NCBI RefSeq assembly: GCF_947495735.1
Contig: NZ_CANMAA010000008.1
Location: 62,001-126,000, forward strand
DNA: 64,000 nucleotides
Direction: 5' to 3'
Source of the DNA: an uncultured Pseudokineococcus sp.
GTDB lineage: Bacteria; Actinomycetota; Actinomycetes; Actinomycetales; Quadrisphaeraceae
In this document: positions 53,161 through 62,659 of the stretch, in pieces
Layout of the letters: every line of letters begins with the position of its first letter
Numbering within the stretch: position 1 is the stretch's first letter
Program-made: the position numbers and the translations under genes
Notes under the pieces: model-generated
What the model saw: only the letters and a program-made list of their open reading frames with translations
Told to the model about the DNA's origin: nothing
Database searches by the model: none

Positions 53161-53697
53161 TCAGCGGCGCCGGCCCTCGACGATGTCGGCGTGCACCCGC
53201 ACCAGGACCTCGCCGGGGCGGCGGGGCACACCGGTGCGCGCCATCGCGGCGGCCAGGCCGCCGTCGACGTCGACGACCTCCGCCCGGCCGGTGACGGTGA
53301 CCGACCACTCAGCCGGAGCCGGCGCGGTCGAGGGCCCGCCGAGGACCGGCACCGGGCCGCCGTCGGCCTGCACGGCGACGACGCCGCCGTGCGCCGCGCG
53401 GGCCAGGGTCGACCCCGCGCGGGCCAGCAGCACGAGCGTCGAGCCGTCCAGGACCACCGGGACGGCGTCGAGCGCCGGCAGCGCCCCGCTGGTGTAGGCC
53501 ACCCGCACCCGCCGGACGCCGCTGAGCAGCCGCCAGCACGTGGCGAGGTCGACCTCGGTGCCGTCGCCGGTGCCGTCGCCGGGGTCCAGGTCGGGGCCCA
53601 GGTCGGGGCCCGGGCCGCGGCGCGGGGCTGCACCGACGGGGGCGGTCGGGGGGAGGGGGCTCACCGAGCCAGGATCGGCACCCGCGGGGCGGCTCAC
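53161..53697 (-). CDS. Pyridoxamine 5'-phosphate oxidase-related flavin-binding protein
   Basis: A split-barrel protein of up to 178 residues, with family segments TCWRLLSGVRRVRVAYTSGALPALDAVPVVL and SVTVTGRAEVVDVDGG; a long Pro/Gly-rich N-terminal tail precedes the barrel. The GTG at 53697 gives the longest product, but the DevR box at 53701-53714 then touches the start; the GTG at 53664 would leave a normal 43-base distance to the box centre and may be correct. Similar proteins belong to DosR regulons. The reaction is unknown. Confidence 0.75.
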   Translation of the reverse strand: MSRPAGADPGSVSPLPPTAPVGAAPRRGPGPDLGPDLDPGDGTGDGTEVDLATCWRLLSGVRRVRVAYTSGALPALDAVPVVLDGSTLVLLARAGSTLARAAHGGVVAVQADGGPVPVLGGPSTAPAPAEWSVTVTGRAEVVDVDGGLAAAMARTGVPRRPGEVLVRVHADIVEGRRR

Positions 53698-53700
53698 CCC

Positions 53701-53714
53701 GGGACGAAGGTCCC
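53701..53714. promoter_or_regulatory. Putative DevR/DosR box upstream of devR
   Basis: GGGACGAAGGTCCC has perfect GGGAC-N4-GTCCC arms. It lies in the 53-base gap between the divergent PNPOx and devR genes, centre 44 bases from the devR start, consistent with autoregulation. Confidence 0.75.
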
Positions 53715-53750
53715 CCGCGACGGGCCCCAGGCCCCCTCTACGGTGCTCGG

Positions 53751-54389
53751 GTGCCCCTGCGCGTCTTCCTCCTCGACGACCACGAGATCGTCCGCCGCGG
53801 CCTGCGCGACCTGCTGGAGCAGGCCGGCGACCTCGAGGTGGTCGGCGAGGCGTCGACCGCCGCCGAGGCGCTGCGCCGCATCCCGGCGACGCGCCCGGAC
53901 GTCGCCGTCCTCGACGCGCGCCTGCCGGACGGCTCCGGCATCGACGTGTGCCGCGAGGTCCGCTCCGCCGACCCGAGCATCCGGGCGCTGGTCCTCACGT
54001 CCTTCGACGACGACGACGCGCTCTTCGCCGCGATCATGGCCGGGGCCGCGGGGTACGTGCTCAAGCAGGTGCGCTCGGCCGACCTCGTCGACGCCGTGCG
54101 CCGGGTGGGCGCCGGCCAGTCGCTGCTCGACCCGGCGGTGACCGCGCGCGTGCTGGAGCGGCTGCGCAGCGGCCCCGCCGAGGACCCGCGGCTGGCCTCG
54201 CTGACGCCGACCGAGCGCTCGGTGCTCGACCGCATCGCCGAGGGGAAGACCAACCGGCAGATCGGCTCCGAGCTCTTCCTCGCCGAGAAGACGGTGAAGA
54301 ACCACGTGACGGGGCTGCTCGCGAAGCTGGGGATGGAGCGCCGGACCCAGGCCGCGGTGTTCGTCGCGCGCCTGCACGAGGAGCGCTGA
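53751..54389 (+). CDS. devR: DevR/DosR-type response regulator
   Basis: NarL/FixJ-family response regulator, 212 residues. The receiver has Asp 9/Asp 10, phospho-acceptor Asp 55 (VAVLDARLPDGSG), Thr 83 and Lys 105. The C-terminal LuxR-type HTH includes LTPTERSVLDRIAEGKTNRQIG and a recognition segment AEKTVKNHVTGLLAKLGMERRTQAAVF that matches Mycobacterium DosR closely as I recall it, including the DNA-contacting Lys and Asn. GTG at 53751. It is convergent with the DevS-like kinase gene 30 bases away and is probably its partner, controlling the boxes listed at 20601, 40822, 52224 and 53701. Confidence 0.88.
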   Translation: MPLRVFLLDDHEIVRRGLRDLLEQAGDLEVVGEASTAAEALRRIPATRPDVAVLDARLPDGSGIDVCREVRSADPSIRALVLTSFDDDDALFAAIMAGAAGYVLKQVRSADLVDAVRRVGAGQSLLDPAVTARVLERLRSGPAEDPRLASLTPTERSVLDRIAEGKTNRQIGSELFLAEKTVKNHVTGLLAKLGMERRTQAAVFVARLHEER

Positions 54390-54419
54390 CCCGCGGCGCC
54401 GCCCGGCGGCGGTGCGTCC

Positions 54420-56872
<2,453 letters not shown>

Positions 56873-56893
56873 CCCGCCCGCCCCTCGGGCCGG

Positions 56894-58426
56894 TCAGTCG
56901 GCCGACGCGACGGGCTCGCGGTCGCGCGCCCGGGGCTCGCGCGGCACGAGCAGCCCGACGAGCGCACCGGAGGCGACGATCACCGCGCCGACGAGCAGGC
57001 CGCGGTCGTAGCCGGCGGCCAGGGCCTCGACGCCCGCGGCCCCGGCGGACGCCGCGGCGTCGGCGTCCTCGGTGCCCAGCACCGAGGCGGTGTGGGCGGC
57101 GGCGATCGTGGACAGGACGGCCAGGCCGATGGCGCCGCCCATCTGCCGCGAGGTGTTGATGAGCCCCGACGCCAGGCCGGCCTGCTCGCCGGGGACGCCG
57201 GCCGTGGCCGCGGCGGCCAGCTGGACCATGGTCAGGCCGATGCCCAGGCCGGCCAGCATCGTCGGCCCGAGCAGCTCGCCGACGTAGCTGCCGCTCGGCG
57301 AGGACGCCGACAGCCACAGGAGGCCGGCCGCGGAGACGAGGGGCCCGACGACGAGCAGCGGCCGGGGACCGGTGCGCTGGGCGATGCGCCCGGAGACCAC
57401 CGTCCCGGCCACGAGGGCCAGGCTCGCGGGCAGGAACGCCAGGCCGGCGTCGAGGGCGTCGAAGCCGTAGACGCGCTGCAGCTGCAGCGACATGAAGAAC
57501 CAGAACGAGAACATGCCCATGCCGACGGTGAGGGCGACGCCGTTCGCGGCGGACAGGGCGCGGCGCCGGAAGATGTCCAGCGGGACGAGCGGGCGGGGCG
57601 CGTGGCGCTCGATGAGCACGAACAGCGCCAGCAGCGCGAGGCCGACGGCGATCGGGGCGAGCACGACCGCGGACGTCCACGAGCTCGTCTCCGCGCTCAC
57701 GACGCCGTAGACGACGGACGTCAGGCCGAGGGTCACGGTCAGGCTGCCGGGCACGTCGAGGTCGCGCAGGCGGCGGACGACGGGCGCGGAGCCGACCAGC
57801 GCCCACGCCGCCCCCGCGATGAGCAGGACGCCGAGCGGCACGTTGACGAAGAGCACCCACCGCCAGCTGAGCAGCTCGGTCAGCACACCGCCGACGAGCC
57901 CGCCCATCGCGCCGCCGGCGCCGCCGACCGCGCCCCACACGCCGAGGGCCCGGGCGCGCTCGGCCGGCTCGGTGTAGGTCGTCGTCAGGAGGCTGAGCGT
58001 GGCCGGCGCGAGGACGGCACCGCCGACGCCCTGCGCCGCGCGCGCCGCCACGAGCCAGGTCTCGGTCTGCGCGAACCCGCCGACCAGGCTGGCCAGCGAG
58101 AAGAGCGCCACCCCCCACAGGAACACGCGCTTGCGCCCGAAGAGGTCGCCCGCGCGCCCGCCGAGCAGCAGCAGCCCCGCGAAGGCCAGGGCGTAGGCGT
58201 TGACCACCCACTGCAGGCCGGCGGTCGACAGGCCCAGGTCCGTGCGCATCGACGGCAGCGCGACGTTCACGATGCTCACGTCGAGGATGACCATGAACTG
58301 CGCCGTCGCCGCGACGACCAGGACCATCCAGTGCGGCACGTCGCGCCGTCGGCGCGCGCGGCCGCCCGACGGCCGACCGCCGACCGGGTCGTCGGCGCCG
58401 CTGGTGCGGGGCGCAGTGGCGGTCAC
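56894..58426 (-). CDS. MFS multidrug exporter, DHA2 family
   Basis: 510 residues, about 14 helices, with FMVILDVSIVNVALPSMRTDL (motif D1), GGRAGDLFGRKRVFLWG (motif A) and GVWGAVGGAGGAMGGLVGGVL (motif C region). GTG at 58426 leaves a short Arg-rich cytoplasmic tail before helix 1. Unlike the first exporter it has no adjacent TetR. The substrate is unknown. Confidence 0.88.
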   Translation of the reverse strand: MTATAPRTSGADDPVGGRPSGGRARRRRDVPHWMVLVVAATAQFMVILDVSIVNVALPSMRTDLGLSTAGLQWVVNAYALAFAGLLLLGGRAGDLFGRKRVFLWGVALFSLASLVGGFAQTETWLVAARAAQGVGGAVLAPATLSLLTTTYTEPAERARALGVWGAVGGAGGAMGGLVGGVLTELLSWRWVLFVNVPLGVLLIAGAAWALVGSAPVVRRLRDLDVPGSLTVTLGLTSVVYGVVSAETSSWTSAVVLAPIAVGLALLALFVLIERHAPRPLVPLDIFRRRALSAANGVALTVGMGMFSFWFFMSLQLQRVYGFDALDAGLAFLPASLALVAGTVVSGRIAQRTGPRPLLVVGPLVSAAGLLWLSASSPSGSYVGELLGPTMLAGLGIGLTMVQLAAAATAGVPGEQAGLASGLINTSRQMGGAIGLAVLSTIAAAHTASVLGTEDADAAASAGAAGVEALAAGYDRGLLVGAVIVASGALVGLLVPREPRARDREPVASAD

Positions 58427-58616
58427 GGGCTGCTCCGAACTCTCGGGTCGTGCGAGGACGGCCGCGCGCGTGCCCGACCACGAGCGGCAAGCGCGGCGGC
58501 CGCCGCGGCATTCCGAGGGCCTCCCGGCACCCCGCACCGGCGGGGCCGGTCACGCGCGTCCCGCGGGGGCGAGGGAGCTCCTGCGGGGCGCCCGGCGGGC
58601 GGGCCGAGCACCGGGC
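58427..58616. other. Intergenic space between co-directional genes
   Basis: 190 bases, GC-rich, with a perfect 16-base palindrome CGCGGCGGCCGCCGCG at 58492-58507. It may be a terminator for the GGDEF-EAL gene or a simple-sequence effect. Confidence 0.4.
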
Positions 58617-60497
58617 TCAGGACGCGGTCGGCGGCACCGGCCCCGGGGGGACCGGTCGGCTGAAGGAGTAGCCCTGCGCCAGGTCGCAGCCGAGGGCCTC
58701 GAGCGCCGCGCGCTGCTGGGGCGTCTCCACGCCCTCGCCGACGACGACCACGCCCAGGGCGTGGCCGAGGCCCACGCAGCTCGCCACGATGGCGTGGTCG
58801 CGCGGGTCGGTGGTCATCCCCGCGACGAAGGAGCGGTCGATCTTCAGCTCGTCCACGGGGAACCGCTTGAGGTAGGTGAAGCTCGAGTAGCCGGTGCCGA
58901 AGTCGTCGACCGCCAGGTGCAGGCCGAGCGCCCGGAGGCTGCTCAGCGCGGCGAGCGCCACCTCGGGCTCGCGCATCAGCGCGGTCTCGGTGATCTCCAG
59001 CACCAGGCGGGGCGCGGGGAGGCCGTGCCGCTCGAGCAGCTCGGTGATGGCGGGGACCAGCTCGGGGTCGACCAGCTGGCGCGCCGACACGTTGACGGCC
59101 ATCTGCACCGCCGCGCCGTCGGGGTGCCGCTCCCAGCGCACGGCCTGGGCGACCGCCTCCTCGAGGACCCAGGCGCCGAGCTCGCGGACCAGGCCGGACT
59201 CCTCGGCGACGTCGACGAACTCCGAGGGAGGCAGCAGGCCGCGGGTGGGGTGCTGCCAGCGCACGAGCGCCTCGACGCCCACGACGGCGCCGCTGCCGAC
59301 CTCCACGCGCGGCTGGTAGTGCAGGCGCAGCTGGCCGTCGGTGATGGCGTGCCGCAGCTGCTCGAGCAGGAGGAGGCGGTCGGCGGTCGGGTCCGCGCAG
59401 CCCGTCTCGTGCCGCCGCCAGCAGGCGCGGCCCGCGGCCTTGGCGCGGTACATCGCGGCGTCGGCGCGCTGCAGCAGGCGCTCGCCGGCCTCGTCCGCGC
59501 CGTCGCCGGGGCCGCCCTCCCGGGTGGCGACGCGCGCGCCCGCGGCGTCGTCGGCGACCGCCACCCCGATGCTCGCCGACACGACGACCTCGACGCCGGA
59601 CAGCAGGACGGGCGCCCCGAGGGCGGCGAGGAGCCCCTCCGCGAGGGGCGGCACGTCGTCGACCGGCACGCCGTGCAGGACGGCGAACTCGTCGCCCGCC
59701 AGGCGCGCCAGCACGGCGTCCTCCGGCAGCGCGGTGCGCAGCCGGGACGCGGCCGCGACGAGGAGCTCGTCGCCGGAGGCGTGGCCGAGGCTGTCGTTGA
59801 CCGTCTTGAAGCCGTCGAGGTCGATGTAGAGGACCGCCGCCGGCGCCTCGCGGTCGGCTGCCCGCAGCGCGCGGTCGAGGACCTCCAGCAGCCCGGTGCG
59901 GTTGAGCAGCCCCGTCAGCGGGTCGTGGCGCACCAGGTGCTGCGCCTGCGCCTCGGCCTCGGCGGTGCGGGCCTCGGACGCCTCCGCCCGACGTCGCGCC
60001 GTCAGCAGGCCCAGCTCGTAGCGCCGCCGCCCGGCGGCGCTGAAGAGGGCCACGAGCACCGACCCGTCGCCGTCCAGGCGGACGGCGCTCAGCAGCGCGG
60101 CCTGCCGGGTCCCGTCGGCGCCGCGGATCTGCAGGGCGACCTCGTCCAGGCGACCGGTGAGGGTGAGCTGGGGGAGCCCGTTCGTGCTGTAGAGGATGCG
60201 GTCGCCCACGGGCAGCAGCCGCGTGAAGGCGGAGCCGACGACGTCCTCGCGCCCGTGGCCGGTCCATCGCAGGAACGTCTCGTTGACGTCGGTGACCAGG
60301 CCCTCCGCGGACACGAGCAGGTGGGCGCAGGGCGCCGCGTGCCACAGGGCCTCGACGTCGGGGCGTGCGGGGACGAGCGGCGGCACGGCCGGCTGCTCGC
60401 CCCCCTCGCGGTCCGCCCGCGGCCGGGGCGGGGCGGACGAGCGCGGCGGGGCGCCGGCAGCCGGCGCCTCGACGCCGCGGTCGCGGGGCTCGGTCAC
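58617..60497 (-). CDS. PAS-GGDEF-EAL cyclic-di-GMP protein
   Basis: 626 residues: Pro-rich N-terminus, PAS domain (LWHAAPCAHLLVSAEGLVTDVNETFLRWTG), GGDEF domain (LYIDLDGFKTVNDSLGHASGDELL; signature AGDEF, first Gly replaced by Ala, no clear RxxD inhibitory site), and EAL domain (VGVEALVRWQHP, EITETALM, DDFGTGYSSFTYLKRFPVDELKIDRSFV, EGVET) with catalytic residues present. It probably both makes and cleaves c-di-GMP. GTG at 60497 overlaps the stop of the RsbQ-like gene (GTGA), so the pair is translationally coupled. Confidence 0.9.
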   Translation of the reverse strand: MTEPRDRGVEAPAAGAPPRSSAPPRPRADREGGEQPAVPPLVPARPDVEALWHAAPCAHLLVSAEGLVTDVNETFLRWTGHGREDVVGSAFTRLLPVGDRILYSTNGLPQLTLTGRLDEVALQIRGADGTRQAALLSAVRLDGDGSVLVALFSAAGRRRYELGLLTARRRAEASEARTAEAEAQAQHLVRHDPLTGLLNRTGLLEVLDRALRAADREAPAAVLYIDLDGFKTVNDSLGHASGDELLVAAASRLRTALPEDAVLARLAGDEFAVLHGVPVDDVPPLAEGLLAALGAPVLLSGVEVVVSASIGVAVADDAAGARVATREGGPGDGADEAGERLLQRADAAMYRAKAAGRACWRRHETGCADPTADRLLLLEQLRHAITDGQLRLHYQPRVEVGSGAVVGVEALVRWQHPTRGLLPPSEFVDVAEESGLVRELGAWVLEEAVAQAVRWERHPDGAAVQMAVNVSARQLVDPELVPAITELLERHGLPAPRLVLEITETALMREPEVALAALSSLRALGLHLAVDDFGTGYSSFTYLKRFPVDELKIDRSFVAGMTTDPRDHAIVASCVGLGHALGVVVVGEGVETPQQRAALEALGCDLAQGYSFSRPVPPGPVPPTAS

Positions 60498-61321
60498 GAC
60501 CGCACGCGCAGGTGGGCGCGGATCGCCGCGGCGGTCTCCGCGGGCGCGCTGACGTGCGGGCAGTGGCCCGTCGCGCGCAGGTGGACGAGCGTGCTGTGCG
60601 GCAGGGCGCGGTGCACGTGGGCACCGACCTCCGGGGGGGCGAGCGCGTCCTGCCGGCACTGCAGGACGACGGCGTGGACGGGCACCCGCGGGAGCAGGTC
60701 CCGGCTGTCGGACAGGAAGGTGAGCCGGGCGACGTCGCGCGCGACGTCGGGGTCGAGCCGGCAGAAGCCCGCCTCGAGCGCCTCCCCCAGGTGGGGCGCG
60801 TCCGGGTTGCCCATGACGACGGGGGCCATCGTCTCCGCCCAGGCGAAGTAGTTGCTGTCGAGGGACTCCAGCAGCTCCTCGACGTCCTCGGTCGAGAAGC
60901 CGCCGACGTAGCCGGTCTCCGGGTCGTCGACGTAGCGCGGCGAGGGGGCCACGAGCACGAGCTGGGCGATCCGGCTCGCGTCCCGCGCGGCGGCGGCGAC
61001 CGCGACCATCGCGCTGATGGAGTGGCCGACCACGACGGCCTCCCGCAGGTCGAGGGCCTCGCAGATCTCCAGCAGGTCCTCGGCGTAGCCGTCGACCGTC
61101 GCGTAGCGCCGGGGGTCGTACGCCTCGCGGTCCGAGCGCCCGGCTCCCACCTGGTCGTAGAGGACGACCCGGTGGTCCTCGGTGAAGCGCAGGGCGACGT
61201 CGCGCCACATGTCCTGGTCGGAGCCGAACCCGTGCGCGAAGACGACCGGGGTCGCCCCCGACCGGCCCAGCTGGGTGACGTGGTGGCGTCGCGTGACCGC
61301 GGCGGCGCTCGGAGCGGGCAT
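60494..61321 (-). CDS. RsbQ-like alpha/beta hydrolase
   Basis: 275 residues of the RsbQ/KAI2-D14 subfamily: VVFAHGFGSDQDMW oxyanion loop, nucleophile Ser 101 in GHSISAMVAV, Asp 225 in LQCRQDALAPP and His 253 in ATGHCPHVSAP. In B. subtilis RsbQ provides a small molecule to the PAS domain of the phosphatase RsbP. Here it is coupled by a 4-base overlap to a PAS-GGDEF-EAL gene. ATG at 61321 follows AGGAGA. The substrate is unknown. Confidence 0.88.
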   Translation of the reverse strand: MPAPSAAAVTRRHHVTQLGRSGATPVVFAHGFGSDQDMWRDVALRFTEDHRVVLYDQVGAGRSDREAYDPRRYATVDGYAEDLLEICEALDLREAVVVGHSISAMVAVAAAARDASRIAQLVLVAPSPRYVDDPETGYVGGFSTEDVEELLESLDSNYFAWAETMAPVVMGNPDAPHLGEALEAGFCRLDPDVARDVARLTFLSDSRDLLPRVPVHAVVLQCRQDALAPPEVGAHVHRALPHSTLVHLRATGHCPHVSAPAETAAAIRAHLRVRS

Positions 61322-61534
61322 GGTCGTCTCCTGGGGCTGTCGCGGTCGTCTCCTCGAGGTGGGTGGGCGAGCGCGCCTCGTGCTGGACGCGCTGCGCCAC
61401 CTGCGCTCCCCATCGGCACCGGCGCCGGCGGACTTGAGCGCCCGCGCGCCGCGAGCTGGGCGGCCGCTGACCTGGACGGGTGCTGCCGCAGCGCGCGGGC
61501 TCCCGCGGGCGGCGCCCGCGCCGATGGCCGGGGT
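61322..61534. other. Divergent intergenic region
   Basis: 213 bases between the RsbQ-like gene and the diguanylate cyclase gene. No clear promoter motif or operator is seen. Confidence 0.4.
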
Positions 61535-62650
61535 GTGGACCTCTTCGCGCCCCGCGACGCCAGGGCGGCCGCCCGCGCCCTCCAGGTGGTGCTGCTGCTG
61601 GCGGCGGCCGTGCTCGGGGGCGGCGCGGCCGTGCACCCGCCCGCGGCGGGCGGAGCGGTCGTGGTCGCCGTGGTGCTGTCCATGGTCGTCGTCGCGGGAC
61701 TGCTCGTGCGCGTGCGCTGCCCCGGGTGGGCCTTCGGCCTGCTGCCCGTGCTCGGCGTCGCGGCGGTGGCGGTCCTCGACGCGCTGACGCGCGACGCCAC
61801 CACCGCCGCCCAGGTCTTCTTCCTGCTGCCCGTCCTCTTCGCCGCCACGCACCTGCGCCCCACGGGCGCCTGGCTCGTGACGGCGATCTCCGTCACGGGC
61901 GAGGCCGTCACGACCCTCCTGCTGCTGCCGCTCCCGCAGGCCCTCACGGACTGGGCGTTCGTCAGCGTCGTGGCCGTCACGACCACGCTCCTGCTGGTCC
62001 GCGTGAACGGGCAGCGCGACCGGCTGCTCGCCGAGCTCCGCCGCCAGGCCGCCGTGGACCCGCTGACCGGGCTGGTCACGCGGCGGGTCCTGGACGACGC
62101 GGCCGCCTGCGCCCTGACGTCCGCGGACGCCGCGGACGGCACGGCGCTCGTCGTCGTGGACGTCGACCACTTCAAGGGGGTCAACGACACCCACGGGCAC
62201 CCGGTCGGCGACGCGCTGCTGGTCCACCTCGGCGGGCTGCTGCGCGAGGTGAGCGGCCCGTCCGCGGTGGTGAGCCGCCTGGGCGGGGACGAGCTGGCGG
62301 TGCTCCTGCCCGGGGAGTCCCTCGCCGGCGCCGCGCGGCGCGGCGCGGCGGTCGTCGAGGTGGTGCGCGCACGGCCGCTCCTCCTCGACGGGCGCGGCGG
62401 GGCGCCGCTGCCCACCACCGTCAGCGTCGGGGTCGCCCACGCGCCGTCCCACGCCGCCGACCTGCCGGGGCTCTACCGTGCGGCGGACGCAGCGCTCTAC
62501 CGGGCCAAGCGCACCGGTCGGGACGGCGTCGCCGTGGCCGGGGCGCCGGAGCGGGAGAGCGGTGCGGCGGTCCCCGGCGGGGCGCCGACCCCGGCGCCAC
62601 CCGCCCAGCGCGCCTCGACCCCGGGCGCGGCGCTCGCGCCGCGGGCCTGA
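61535..62650 (+). CDS. Membrane diguanylate cyclase (GGDEF)
   Basis: 371 residues: about five N-terminal membrane helices (sensor part, no recognised MASE type), a short linker, and a GGDEF domain (DPLTGLVTRRVLDDAA, VVVDVDHFKGVNDTHGHPVGD, signature GGDEL, VSVGVAHAPS, AADAALYRAKRTGRDGV). The last signature residue is Leu instead of Phe; activity is still possible. A Pro/Ala-rich tail follows. The GTG at 61535 is the only fitting start and has a weak ribosome site. Confidence 0.82.
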   Translation: MDLFAPRDARAAARALQVVLLLAAAVLGGGAAVHPPAAGGAVVVAVVLSMVVVAGLLVRVRCPGWAFGLLPVLGVAAVAVLDALTRDATTAAQVFFLLPVLFAATHLRPTGAWLVTAISVTGEAVTTLLLLPLPQALTDWAFVSVVAVTTTLLLVRVNGQRDRLLAELRRQAAVDPLTGLVTRRVLDDAAACALTSADAADGTALVVVDVDHFKGVNDTHGHPVGDALLVHLGGLLREVSGPSAVVSRLGGDELAVLLPGESLAGAARRGAAVVEVVRARPLLLDGRGGAPLPTTVSVGVAHAPSHAADLPGLYRAADAALYRAKRTGRDGVAVAGAPERESGAAVPGGAPTPAPPAQRASTPGAALAPRA

Positions 62651-62659
62651 GGGGCCCCG

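Noticed and set aside
61524-61534. ATG at 61524 as the diguanylate cyclase start
   Set aside because: It is out of frame with the GGDEF coding sequence; GTG 61535 is in frame.
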